64,000 bases of DNA from Helicobacter cholecystus (GTDB taxonomy: Bacteria > Campylobacterota > Campylobacteria > Campylobacterales > Helicobacteraceae): positions 124,001-188,000 of the forward strand of contig NZ_NXLU01000001.1 in NCBI RefSeq assembly GCF_003364215.1. Reading direction: 5' to 3'. Positions 1 through 7,917 of this stretch are shown piece after piece (positions within the stretch are counted from its first letter, which is position 1; every line of letters begins with the position of its first letter). The notes below the pieces were generated by a model. That model saw nothing but the letters and a program-made list of their open reading frames with translations. It was not told where the DNA came from and did no database searches. A program made the translations under genes and the position numbers.

Positions 1-651
1 GTAAGTGTCAATGGCAAGCGTCTGAGTATTGCTAGAGGAGAATTAAGTGAAAAAAGTATTTTTGTAATTGAAAAAGTGAATAAACCTGAGATTTTATTCC
101 AAGATACAAATCTTCTTGCAGTGGAAAAACCTGCATTTATTGAGAGCTATGATTTGTGTAAGTTTTTTAAAGATTGGAGTTTATTGCACCGCTTAGACAA
201 AGAAACCAGTGGTGTGATTTTACTGATCAAAGAGGGAAGTGAGTTTCACAAGAGGGCTAAAGAAGAATTTAAAAAACAAAATGTCTATAAAGAATATTTA
301 GCCATTGTCAATGGGATTTTAAGTGAAGAGGTGCAAATTAACCGCCCCATTCTCACTATCAAAAAAGGCTTTGCAAAGAGTAAAATCAGCAAAGATGGGC
401 TTCCTGCACTCACATTAATCTCACCTCTACAAATCAGTGGAAAAAAAACTTTAATCCAAGCCGTGATTAAAACAGGACGTACACATCAAATCCGCGTACA
501 TGCTCAAAGTATTAATCACCCCATATTTGGAGACACCCTTTATGGTGGAAGCAATGCTAAGCGATTGATGCTTCATGCACACAAAATCAAACTCTTTAAC
601 TATGAAATCAGTTCAAAAATGCCAAAAATCTTCAAGGATCTTATGCAATGA
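1..651 (+). CDS. RluA-family pseudouridine synthase, 5' end cut by window
   Basis: Isomerises uridine to pseudouridine in rRNA or tRNA. The reading frame is open from base 1, so the GTG at 76 is unlikely to be the real start; the first 25 codons (VNGKRLSIARGE and onward) look like the end of an S4-type or linker region. The catalytic motif HRLDKETSG contains the active-site Asp, and GRTHQIRVH followed by HPIFGDTLYGG is the usual RluA C-terminal signature. The stop overlaps the next start by 4 bases, suggesting one transcript with the small protein and lgt. The exact target uridine cannot be told from this sequence. Confidence 0.88.
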   Translation, partial: VSVNGKRLSIARGELSEKSIFVIEKVNKPEILFQDTNLLAVEKPAFIESYDLCKFFKDWSLLHRLDKETSGVILLIKEGSEFHKRAKEEFKKQNVYKEYLAIVNGILSEEVQINRPILTIKKGFAKSKISKDGLPALTLISPLQISGKKTLIQAVIKTGRTHQIRVHAQSINHPIFGDTLYGGSNAKRLMLHAHKIKLFNYEISSKMPKIFKDLMQ

Positions 652-962
652 GATTGCATCATACACTTGAAGAAGGAATAATTAGAATTACTTGTGCAGA
701 TAAATTTAGAGCACAAAGGGATTGGATAAATTTTAAAGATTATTTTTGTTCAACCTTGGCTCAAAATTCAGATATTAAGCGAGTGACGATCAGCTTTGAG
801 CAACCTAAAATTGATTTGAGTATTTTGGGTTTATTGCTTAAATATATCAATATTGATGGCTATGAAATCCATTTGCTTATCTTGCATTATTCTTGCTTTA
901 GAGCATTAGAGGAATTGCTTTTACTTGAAAAATTCAATGTTAAATATCAAAAGGTGCGATGA
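648..962 (+). CDS. small hypothetical protein, possibly STAS-like
   Basis: Unrecognised 104-residue soluble protein. There is no signal peptide and no membrane segment. The alternation of short hydrophobic strands and helices (FEQPKIDLSILGLLLKYI, then a strand YEIHLLIL, then a Leu-rich helix) resembles a STAS/anti-sigma-antagonist fold, but this is inference from pattern only. Its start overlaps the pseudouridine synthase stop by 4 bases and its stop overlaps the lgt start by 4, so it is translated within that operon and is probably a real gene. Confidence 0.6.
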   Translation: MRLHHTLEEGIIRITCADKFRAQRDWINFKDYFCSTLAQNSDIKRVTISFEQPKIDLSILGLLLKYINIDGYEIHLLILHYSCFRALEELLLLEKFNVKYQKVR

Positions 963-1789
963 TGAATGATTGGTATTCACAGTTTAACCCTATAGCTTTT
1001 GAAATTTTCTCAATGAAAGTCCATTGGTATGGAATTGCCTATGTTTTAGCACTTATTAGTGCCTTATGGTTTGCAAGTCTTTTTAGGAAAGATCCTCGTT
1101 TTAGTGAGATTGACAAAAAAGATTTAGAGAACTATTTTTTATTCGCAGAACTTGGTGTGATTTTGGGAGCAAGGCTTGGATATATTCTAATTTATTCTCC
1201 CCAAAGATGGGAATATCTCTCTGCTCCTTGGCAAATTTTTAACCCCTTTAATGCTCGAGGTGATTTTGTAGGAATCTCAGGAATGAGTTACCATGGAGCT
1301 ATTATTGGATTTTTACTTGCAAGTTATATCTATGCAAAAATTAAAAATCTTAATTTATTCAAGTACCTTGACCTAATGGCTTTAAGCATTCCTCTTGCAT
1401 ATGTCTTTGGTCGTATTGGAAACTTCCTTAATCATGAACTTTACGGACGTATTATTCCAGAAAATGATGTATTGTGGAAACCTTTTGGGATCTATATTAA
1501 TGGAGCATTACGCTACCCCAGTCAACTCATTGAGGCATTTTTAGAGGGAATTTGTGTTTTTATTATTGTATGGATTTGTAAAAAGTTTTTTAAATTTGAT
1601 GGAGCACTGATTGGAGTCTATGCACTCAGTTACTCACTGATGCGTTTTATTGCTGAATTTTATAGAGAACCTGATGAACAAATGGGCTATTATGGGATTT
1701 TGAGTATGGGCCAGATTCTTAGCCTTATTATGACTCTTGCCTCAATTGCAATTCTTATTTATGCTAAAACTAGGGCGAATGAGAAATAA
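959..1789 (+). CDS. lgt: prolipoprotein diacylglyceryl transferase
   Basis: Inner-membrane enzyme that moves a diacylglyceryl group from phosphatidylglycerol to the lipobox cysteine of prolipoproteins, the first step of lipoprotein maturation. Several membrane segments are visible, and the family signature GRIGNFLNHELYGR is present near residue 160. The N-terminal region with HWYGIAYVLA and the loop with SGMSYHGAIIG also fit Lgt. Length 276 is normal. The start overlaps the preceding gene's stop (ATGATGA). Its 3' end overlaps, tail to tail, the last gene of the minus-strand cco/pseudopilin group. Lipoproteins elsewhere in this window are its likely substrates. Confidence 0.97.
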   Translation: MMNDWYSQFNPIAFEIFSMKVHWYGIAYVLALISALWFASLFRKDPRFSEIDKKDLENYFLFAELGVILGARLGYILIYSPQRWEYLSAPWQIFNPFNARGDFVGISGMSYHGAIIGFLLASYIYAKIKNLNLFKYLDLMALSIPLAYVFGRIGNFLNHELYGRIIPENDVLWKPFGIYINGALRYPSQLIEAFLEGICVFIIVWICKKFFKFDGALIGVYALSYSLMRFIAEFYREPDEQMGYYGILSMGQILSLIMTLASIAILIYAKTRANEK

Positions 1790-2138
1790 GGATTCTTCTA
1801 GAAACTTTTCTCAAGATTTGCCCACTAAGCAAATCTTGAGTTTGCACCATACTATCAAGTAAAATTGCCTCAGCATCTTGAGCAATCATCTCAATAGCAA
1901 TCGTATAATCGCCAAAAACAAAACTCATACTTTTGCACTCTTTGAGCGAATAATGTTTAAGACAAGCTCTTGCGATCATAGGCACACCCTCATCATAAAA
2001 TCTTAGCTGAAGATAATAATGTTCCCTGCTCTTAAAACTGCGCGCACCCAGCTCATAAAATATTCCTATCATGATTCCCACTCCCACAAGTAAAGTGAGA
2101 AAAAATACACTATAAAAGCCCCTTTTATAATATCTCAT
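1770..2138 (-). CDS. pseudopilin-like membrane protein (last of three)
   Basis: A 122-residue protein with a short basic start (RYYKRGF) followed by a single hydrophobic helix, then a soluble domain with two Cys about 10 residues apart (ACLKHYSLKEC). The arrangement resembles the minor pseudopilins of type II secretion or type IV pilus-like machines, but the Glu at mature position 5 is missing, as is common for K-type minor pseudopilins. It overlaps the preceding pseudopilin by 14 bases, so the two are probably translationally coupled. The family call is an inference from architecture and neighbours. Confidence 0.6.
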   Translation of the reverse strand: MRYYKRGFYSVFFLTLLVGVGIMIGIFYELGARSFKSREHYYLQLRFYDEGVPMIARACLKHYSLKECKSMSFVFGDYTIAIEMIAQDAEAILLDSMVQTQDLLSGQILRKVSRRILISHSP

Positions 2139-2736
2139 ACACTTTCCCCTTTTTTAACCCATACTCATAACATTGTATAAGACAAATTTTTATTTCTATC
2201 CAAACTTGATTTTCTTTAATAGAAAAATCCCTCACTCTTTCTAAAAGAATTTGTTCATTGAGATAAAGTGCAGAGTGATGAAAACTAAGAATGAATTGCT
2301 TTTGTAAGGGGAGAAAATATTTTCCCTCTACTTTTTTGAAAAATTCTAGTGTTCGTTTATGTGCTGATGCGATAGGATAAAGCTCTTGCTGTGGTAAAGA
2401 GAGTAAAAAAGCAGAATGAGTAGGAAGATATGAGAGGGTGAGTTTTTTATCTGTAAGAAAATGCACAAGAGGAGAGAAAGAGGTGGAGTGATAGGCTTCT
2501 AAATCTAAGGGATAAAAATTTAATCCTATGGCAGAGGTTTGGATAAAAAAAGAATTATAGAGGTAATTTTGCAAGAGGAAAAAAACATTTTGTACACGCA
2601 TCCCCTCTTGAAAACTCTTTTGATATGCATGCTCTTGCTTATAAAGCATTAAAAATAATCTTGCTCCCCCAATGAATAAAAGCGAAAATATGATTAAGGC
2701 AATTAAGGTTTCAAGGAGTGCAAACCCCCTCTTCAC
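2125..2736 (-). CDS. type II/IV pseudopilin-like protein
   Basis: Begins MKRGFALLETLIALIIFSLL, a textbook class III signal: basic leader, Gly before the cleavage site, Phe at +1 and Glu at +5 of the mature chain, followed by one hydrophobic helix. The remaining 170 residues form a soluble periplasmic domain that I do not recognise. Prepilin peptidase would cleave after the Gly. It overlaps both flanking genes by a few bases. Such proteins build short pseudopili for secretion or DNA uptake; no ATPase or secretin gene lies next to it, so the partner machine must be elsewhere. Confidence 0.75.
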   Translation of the reverse strand: MKRGFALLETLIALIIFSLLFIGGARLFLMLYKQEHAYQKSFQEGMRVQNVFFLLQNYLYNSFFIQTSAIGLNFYPLDLEAYHSTSFSPLVHFLTDKKLTLSYLPTHSAFLLSLPQQELYPIASAHKRTLEFFKKVEGKYFLPLQKQFILSFHHSALYLNEQILLERVRDFSIKENQVWIEIKICLIQCYEYGLKKGKVYEIL

Positions 2737-2987
2737 AACACATCCTGAATCAATAAATACCGCTCATTTTTCAAATACCACTCCCCAATTTTAAATTCAA
2801 GTTTAATTTCTCCACTTTGAAGTTGCTGAGTCTTAAGGGTATGGATTTGACGTTGTTGTGCTAAAGTAGGAGAAAAGACTGAGGGTTTTTTGAGTGAAAT
2901 CAAAAAGAAAGAAAGAGAAACAATCAGAGTAAAAATAAGCAGGGAAACAAGTGCTTCAAGGAGCATAAAGCCCTTTCTAGCGTGCAT
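2733..2987 (-). CDS. small pseudopilin-like protein
   Basis: The start is placed at the internal Met that gives MHARKGFMLLEALVSLLIF, because this puts the prepilin peptidase site KG^FMLLE seven residues in; the longer frame would add 15 residues ahead of the signal. The product is 84 residues: a class III signal, one hydrophobic helix and a short periplasmic tail. With this start it overlaps the FixH-like gene by 11 bases and the next pseudopilin by 4. It probably co-assembles with the two following pseudopilins. Confidence 0.72.
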   Translation of the reverse strand: MHARKGFMLLEALVSLLIFTLIVSLSFFLISLKKPSVFSPTLAQQRQIHTLKTQQLQSGEIKLEFKIGEWYLKNERYLLIQDVL

Positions 2988-3546
2988 ACACCTCTCTCTC
3001 AAAAAAGATTTTTTTAGGACGATCATTTTCAAGATAACTCACCTCAAAAATTGCTTTATAGCGTCCTTCTTTAAGAGTTCCAAAAGCTTCACTGGCAAAA
3101 TAGCCTTTATTTTCTTCATAATGCATTTCACCTAAGTCAATTTTCCTCTGTCTGGCATTAATTTTCTCCATATACAGCTTAATAGAAAGATTTTGGGGTT
3201 GCTTGCAAAGTGCTTTGACATACAGGTGATTGTTGTCTTGATTCTCAAGATAGAGCTGACGTACATTTTGCGCATTACTTTGTGCAAGATAAACAGGAAG
3301 CAATTTAGCATATCCATCGACTTTGGGGGATTTATTTACACCTAAGTAAAGTGTATACTGCTTGCAAAAACGATTTTGATCCTTGATGATCTCATTAATG
3401 CTTTCATCAATGATTTTCTTTGATGAGAAATAACTATCATCTTCTCTTACTGGATGATTGACTGCAATAACAACTGTTGCAATAACTGCACACACCATCA
3501 AGGTTAAAAAGCCAAAAATAGCCAAGGGCCATAAATTCTTCTTCAT
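2977..3546 (-). CDS. FixH-like membrane protein
   Basis: One N-terminal membrane helix (residues 5-30, WPLAIFGFLTLMVCAVIATVV) followed by VNHPVREDDSYF and a 150-residue periplasmic domain. The helix plus 'NHPV..DDSYF' pattern and position after ccoP match FixH/CcoH-type proteins, which help assemble cbb3 oxidase. It follows the TPM-like gene with a 4-base overlap. The remainder of the domain is not recognisable by eye, so the FixH assignment rests on the N-terminal pattern and on context. Confidence 0.65.
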   Translation of the reverse strand: MKKNLWPLAIFGFLTLMVCAVIATVVIAVNHPVREDDSYFSSKKIIDESINEIIKDQNRFCKQYTLYLGVNKSPKVDGYAKLLPVYLAQSNAQNVRQLYLENQDNNHLYVKALCKQPQNLSIKLYMEKINARQRKIDLGEMHYEENKGYFASEAFGTLKEGRYKAIFEVSYLENDRPKKIFFEREVYAR

Positions 3547-4127
3547 CCTTTTTTTCTCCTCAATAAATAAATTCTTAAAACCAGAATAAATGTCAATCCT
3601 AGCATTGTAAGAAAAGAATAATGCACAAAATTTTTTGCACCACTTTTATCTACGATAATGTTATCAGGTAACTCTTGATGAAAGTGAGTTGCTATCTCAT
3701 CTGCAAGTTGTGCATAACCATTTAATGTGGCAGCTGAGAGCGTTGAATCTGTGAGCTTTTTATCTTGGATTAAAATGGGTACCATATATTCTGTAATAAT
3801 TGTATCTGGATTAATTGAATTAATTTTTGGTTTTAAGACAATATCAATTTTTTTATGTGATTTAATAAAAAAGATCACTCCATAAGGCTCTTTTAAGCCT
3901 GCAAGAATAGTGTGCTTATATTTTTCACGCTCTTCTTTCTCTCCCTTTAAATGATCCACCAAGACTACATAAAGACTTACACCTGTTTTTTCGTAGAGTT
4001 GGGTAGAGACCTTTTGTATAAAATCAACACTTCTAGAATTTAAAAAAGCATTTGAAAGCACATAGGACTTTGCACTTAGGGGGACAAGATTAATCCCCAA
4101 AAGTAAAAGCCATTGCAAAATCTTCAT
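3543..4127 (-). CDS. periplasmic TPM-domain-like protein
   Basis: Has a signal peptide (about 19 residues, ending PLSAKS), a central domain and a C-terminal membrane helix with basic end (RIYLLRRKKG). The stretch VSTQLYEKTGVSLYVVLVDHL with a later YGVIFFIKSHKKIDIVL resembles the TPM domain (YgcG family), which occurs in tail-anchored periplasmic proteins. The start lies 1 base beyond the 35-codon gene's stop and the stop overlaps the FixH-like gene. A role in oxidase assembly or turnover is inferred from position only. Confidence 0.6.
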   Translation of the reverse strand: MKILQWLLLLGINLVPLSAKSYVLSNAFLNSRSVDFIQKVSTQLYEKTGVSLYVVLVDHLKGEKEEREKYKHTILAGLKEPYGVIFFIKSHKKIDIVLKPKINSINPDTIITEYMVPILIQDKKLTDSTLSAATLNGYAQLADEIATHFHQELPDNIIVDKSGAKNFVHYSFLTMLGLTFILVLRIYLLRRKKG

Positions 4128-4128
4128 G

Positions 4129-4236
4129 TTAACTTAGATTGAGTAAGAAATTAGGAATAAAAGGAATCACAATTGCCATACAAATCATTGCAATAATTAA
4201 CACAAAAAGAATTTTCTCCAACATTGTATGTTCCAT
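4129..4236 (-). CDS. 35-residue membrane peptide in the cco operon
   Basis: A very short reading frame, MEHTMLEKILFVLIIAMICM onward, ending NFLLNLS. It begins 6 bases after an AAGGAGGA ribosome-binding site, one of the best in the window, and fills the gap between the DUF4006-like gene and the TPM-like gene almost exactly (1 base to the next start). It is a single hydrophobic helix. Small single-helix subunits are common in cbb3 oxidases, so it could be an oxidase-associated peptide; this is inference. Confidence 0.65.
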   Translation of the reverse strand: MEHTMLEKILFVLIIAMICMAIVIPFIPNFLLNLS

Positions 4237-4246
4237 TCTCTCCTCC

Positions 4247-4444
4247 TTATTTAATAAGCTCATAATACTGAGAATTTTGTGCACTATTTACCTTAACCTC
4301 TTTTGTTTGAATAATATAAGCATTACTTGCTTGAGCTTTTTGAGTTCTCCAAGCCTGAATTCCAAGACCTATTGCCACACTCAAAAGCACTATAATTAAA
4401 AGTAAAAGCCCAGCAATTCCATTAAGTCCAAACATTTTATTCAT
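4247..4444 (-). CDS. DUF4006-like small membrane protein
   Basis: A 65-residue protein with N-terminal GLNGIAGLLLLIIVLLSVAIGLG, a single membrane helix, and a polar C-terminal tail. The short GLNG-containing start and its place directly after ccoP match the DUF4006 family seen in Campylobacterota cbb3 operons. No catalytic residues are apparent. It is spaced 10 bases from ccoP and has a good ribosome-binding site (AAGGAG). Probably an accessory to cbb3 oxidase assembly or stability. Confidence 0.75.
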   Translation of the reverse strand: MNKMFGLNGIAGLLLLIIVLLSVAIGLGIQAWRTQKAQASNAYIIQTKEVKVNSAQNSQYYELIK

Positions 4445-4454
4445 CTTTCTCTCC

Positions 4455-5336
4455 TTAATTTTGTGGCTCTAAAGATTCAATATAAGCAGAGAGTGCTTTA
4501 ATTTGAACCTCATTGAAATTTGCATGATCAAAGGAAGGCATACGACCAATCAAGCCTTTCTTTCCATTTTTTAGTACAACAGCTAAGAATTTTGATGTCC
4601 CATAGCTACTTAAATCTGCAGCAACACCATCCATTCCTTTTCCATCATCTCCATGACAACTATTGCATCCAGCTGTGTTATACACTTCTTTCCCCTTAGC
4701 AACATCTGCAGGATATTTTGTATGCTTAACTTCAGAAATATCAGCCATGATATAAGCAGATACTGCTCTTGCATCATCAGCACTCAGTTCTACTCCCATA
4801 GAAGGCATAGAAGGCATCTCAGAATCAGGTCCAAGCAAACCCTTTGATCCATGATTAATTGTATAAATAATTCCCTCTTCTTTACCCCAAGCGGTGAGAT
4901 TTTGAGCCTTTCCGCTCATACCATCTGCTGTAATTCCATGACATTGGGAGCATTGAACCAAAAACATACTCTCACCCATTTGCACAAGTTGGTTTTGCGA
5001 AAGATTTTTCCACTTCTCTTCATATTTTGCATTATATTTTGCAACCTCTTGATTGTATTGTCCAATTTGTGAAAAAGATTTAAGCGGATAACCTACAAAA
5101 ATGTACCAAAATCCCCATAAAATCACAAAACAAAAACAAATCCCCCATCCAAAAGGAATATTATTGGCAAACTCACCAATTCCATCCCAATTCTCATCTA
5201 AAAGTTTTCCTTTTGGGGTTTTATTTCTCATTTGCTTGGTGTATAGATTGACAACAAAAGCTGTCAAAGATAAAATCACAATTGCAGCGATAAAAGCCAT
5301 TAAGTTAATTTCGTCGCCCAAGTTTAACCATTTCAT
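4455..5336 (-). CDS. ccoP: cbb3 cytochrome c oxidase diheme subunit III
   Basis: Two N-terminal membrane helices (about residues 11-32 and 61-83) are followed by two cytochrome c domains with heme-binding motifs C129-S-Q-C-H133 and C224-N-S-C-H228. Methionines in MPSMPSMG and GRMPSF are likely axial ligands. CcoP receives electrons from periplasmic cytochrome c and passes them through CcoO to the CcoN reaction centre. The length of 293 is normal. It is the fourth structural gene of the operon and is read directly after ccoQ. Confidence 0.97.
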   Translation of the reverse strand: MKWLNLGDEINLMAFIAAIVILSLTAFVVNLYTKQMRNKTPKGKLLDENWDGIGEFANNIPFGWGICFCFVILWGFWYIFVGYPLKSFSQIGQYNQEVAKYNAKYEEKWKNLSQNQLVQMGESMFLVQCSQCHGITADGMSGKAQNLTAWGKEEGIIYTINHGSKGLLGPDSEMPSMPSMGVELSADDARAVSAYIMADISEVKHTKYPADVAKGKEVYNTAGCNSCHGDDGKGMDGVAADLSSYGTSKFLAVVLKNGKKGLIGRMPSFDHANFNEVQIKALSAYIESLEPQN

Positions 5337-5351
5337 TGCTCTCTCCTAAGC

Positions 5352-5546
5352 TTATTTTCTTTTTTCAATAATTTCATCATTTAGCCCATCATCTAATGCT
5401 AAACGAGAATATCTCTCATAATCTCTGACTCCCTTTTTTTCATCTCTAAACATTTTAAAAATATAAGAATAGAGAAAGACACACAAAAGAAGCGTAACTA
5501 CAAGATAGGCGATCTTTTGTAGCGCCAATATTATGCTCAAATCCAT
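5352..5546 (-). CDS. ccoQ: cbb3 oxidase small subunit IV
   Basis: The start is taken at MDLSIILALQKIAYLVV, one base after the ccoO stop and preceded by CAAGGACAA; a longer in-frame start would lie inside ccoO. The product of 64 residues has one membrane helix, then a charged tail rich in Arg, Asp and Glu. CcoQ stabilises the cbb3 complex. Position between ccoO and ccoP is diagnostic. Confidence 0.9.
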   Translation of the reverse strand: MDLSIILALQKIAYLVVTLLLCVFLYSYIFKMFRDEKKGVRDYERYSRLALDDGLNDEIIEKRK

Positions 5547-5547
5547 T

Positions 5548-6240
5548 TTATTGTCCTTGAGCCACTCTTCTTGATTGCCCCAAGCTATTAAGATAAGCAA
5601 TTAAAGCAACAATTTTTGGAACTTCGCCCTTTTTAACAGCCTCAACCATTTTTGGATCATTCATATCTTGTGCAATTTGCTCAGCTTCTTTAAGATAGTT
5701 TGCTCTAGCTTGCTCCACACTTCCTAGCTCTACACCACCTTGTGTATCATAAGGCACACCAAATACAACTTTTTGAGTATAAGCTTCAGCATAAGCTGTA
5801 TCAAAGTCTGTATTTATTTTATAAAGTGGTTTATATGAAGGCATAATTGATCCTGGAACCACACTTGTAGGCTCCCACATATGGTGAGCATGCCAATCTG
5901 TAGTTCTTACATCTCCTACACGATGCAAATCAGGACCTGTTCTTTTTGATCCCCAAAGAAATGGGCGATCATAAGCATACTCTCCACTTAAGCTATAAGG
6001 TCCATAACGGTCGGTCTCAGATTTAAATGGACGAATAAGTTGAGAGTGGCAGTTATAGCATCCCTCTTCAATGTAAACTTGACGACCTGCCGTCTCAAGA
6101 ACTGTATAAGGTCTCAATCCTTCTAAGGGTCTTGCAGTTTTTGCAAATCCAGGCAAAATTTCTACAAGACCAGCGATTGAAAACACACCTACAAATGCAA
6201 GTGAAAAAAAGAATGGATTTTTCTCCAACCAATGAAACAT
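5548..6240 (-). CDS. ccoO: cbb3 cytochrome c oxidase monoheme subunit II
   Basis: An N-terminal membrane anchor (about residues 10-30) is followed by a cytochrome c domain with the heme site C61-Y-N-C-H65. The sequences around RPFLWGSKRTGPDLHRVG and WHAHHMWEPTSVVPGSIMPSY are highly typical of CcoO, with the Met of SIMPSY as probable sixth heme ligand. 230 residues is the usual size. Starts 9 bases after ccoN with an AAGGAGGAAT ribosome-binding site. Confidence 0.97.
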   Translation of the reverse strand: MFHWLEKNPFFFSLAFVGVFSIAGLVEILPGFAKTARPLEGLRPYTVLETAGRQVYIEEGCYNCHSQLIRPFKSETDRYGPYSLSGEYAYDRPFLWGSKRTGPDLHRVGDVRTTDWHAHHMWEPTSVVPGSIMPSYKPLYKINTDFDTAYAEAYTQKVVFGVPYDTQGGVELGSVEQARANYLKEAEQIAQDMNDPKMVEAVKKGEVPKIVALIAYLNSLGQSRRVAQGQ

Positions 6241-6249
6241 AATTCCTCC

Positions 6250-7719
6250 TTAGTCCGCCATAGGTGTTGCGTATTGTGGTTCTTTTTCCAAAACGCGTCC
6301 TGAATTAATTGTCATTAAAATGTTATAAACAAACATCACAAAACCAATCAAATACATTGTTCCACCAATTCCTCTAATGATGTAATAAGGAATAAGTGCC
6401 GCAACAGTATCAATAAATTGATAGCTCAATACTCCATAAGCATCAGTATCTCTCCACATCATACCTTGTGTAATTCCAGAAATCCACATACTTGAAAAGT
6501 AAAGAATAATCCCAATGGCCATAATCCAAAACTGTGCATCAATAATTTTTTTAGAGTAAATTTCACGCTTAAAAAGTCTTGGTGTTATATGGTAAACCAT
6601 ACCAATAATCGTAAATCCTACCCACCCAAGAGCCGCATCATGAACATGTCCAATAATCCAATCTGTAAAGTGTGCTAGAGCATTGACTGATTTAATGGAT
6701 TGAATTGGCCCTTCAAGAGTTGTAAGCATATAGAAAGTTGAGGCTAAAACCATAAATTTAATGATTGGGGATTCTCTGAGCTGTTGCCATTGCCCTCTCA
6801 TTGTCAGAAGCATATTAATTCCTGTTCCCCAAGAAGGTAAAATCAGAATTACCGAGAATACTGAACCCAGAGTTTGCACCCAATCAGGTGTAGTTGAATA
6901 GATGAGATGGTGACCTCCCGCCCAAATATATACAAACATCAATGCCCAGAATGAGAAAAGTGTAAGTTTATAAGAGAAAATAGGTTGGCCTGATTCTTTG
7001 GGTAGAAAATAATAGATTAAACCAATAATTCCAGTTGTTAAAACAAAAGCTACTGCATTATGTCCCCACCACCACTGAATCATTGCATCATTTGTCCCTG
7101 AATATAGAGAAATCGAATGCCAAATACTGCCCATATTTGCTACAAAATATGTTGGGATAGCAAGATTATTGAAAATATAAAGAGTTGCAATTCCAATAAA
7201 TGTTGCAATAAAATACCACAAAGATGCATAGATTGTCTTCTCGCGTCTTACTCCCATACTTCCAAAAAGACTCACGCCCCAAAGTACCCAAGCTAGAACA
7301 ACAAGAATATCAATAGGCCAAATAAGCTCTGCATATTCTTTAGACTGTGTAAGTCCACCAAGCAAAGTAATAACAGCCAAAATCATTACAAGCATATAGA
7401 CATAAAAATGTGCCAATCCAATAAATTTTAAGAATGGATGCTCAGCATAAGAGATCTTAAGCACTCTTTGTCCAAGATAATACCATCCAGCCCATATTCC
7501 ACTCAAAGTGAAACCAAAAATTACACCATTTGTATGGATAGGGCGAAGTCGCCCAAAAGTTCCATACTCTCCAGCGAGATAGTTGAGTTCAGGAAATGCC
7601 ATTTGCAATGCGATAATTACACCTATTAGCATTCCTACAAAACCAAAAAGTAATGTTGAGAACATAAACAATTTAGCAATTGTATAGTCATACTCGACAC
7701 TTTTTACATTGTCTTGCAT
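6250..7719 (-). CDS. ccoN: cbb3 cytochrome c oxidase catalytic subunit I
   Basis: Heme-copper oxidase subunit with about 12 membrane helices that reduces oxygen to water at a high-spin heme b3/CuB centre and pumps protons. Conserved His ligands are in RPIHTNGV, WWWGHNAVAF, AGGHHLIYS and IIGHVHDAALGW. The start is placed at MQDNVKSVEYDY because AGGAGG lies 7 bases upstream; an in-frame start 8 codons earlier would overlap that site. This gives 489 residues. It is the first gene of the operon. The cbb3 type has high oxygen affinity, which suits a microaerophile. Confidence 0.97.
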   Translation of the reverse strand: MQDNVKSVEYDYTIAKLFMFSTLLFGFVGMLIGVIIALQMAFPELNYLAGEYGTFGRLRPIHTNGVIFGFTLSGIWAGWYYLGQRVLKISYAEHPFLKFIGLAHFYVYMLVMILAVITLLGGLTQSKEYAELIWPIDILVVLAWVLWGVSLFGSMGVRREKTIYASLWYFIATFIGIATLYIFNNLAIPTYFVANMGSIWHSISLYSGTNDAMIQWWWGHNAVAFVLTTGIIGLIYYFLPKESGQPIFSYKLTLFSFWALMFVYIWAGGHHLIYSTTPDWVQTLGSVFSVILILPSWGTGINMLLTMRGQWQQLRESPIIKFMVLASTFYMLTTLEGPIQSIKSVNALAHFTDWIIGHVHDAALGWVGFTIIGMVYHITPRLFKREIYSKKIIDAQFWIMAIGIILYFSSMWISGITQGMMWRDTDAYGVLSYQFIDTVAALIPYYIIRGIGGTMYLIGFVMFVYNILMTINSGRVLEKEPQYATPMAD

Positions 7720-7769
7720 AATTCCTCCTATATATATTTTCACTATTCATTTTTTCGTAGAATTCTAAA

Positions 7770-7775
7770 ATTATA
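7770..7775 (-). promoter_or_regulatory. probable -10 element of the cco operon
   Basis: Reading the minus strand, TATAAT stands in GTAGTATAATTTTA about 50 bases upstream of the ccoN start, inside an AT-rich stretch. There is no clear -35 box, which fits Campylobacterota sigma-70 promoters. Start of transcription would be near 7763. Confidence 0.5.
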
Positions 7776-7917
7776 CTACCTTACAAGATAAATATATTCT
7801 TAAATTGAATATTTTCAAAGATGTCTCCTAAAATGCAGATATTCAAAGTTTAAAAACTCTCCAAACTTTCTATAAAGAAAATTATCTTTTACCTTCTAAA
7901 AAATAAGAAAATCAATT

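Noticed and set aside
2890-3135. Plus-strand frame opposite the pseudopilin genes
   Set aside because: Shadow of well-supported genes on the minus strand, without a ribosome-binding site.
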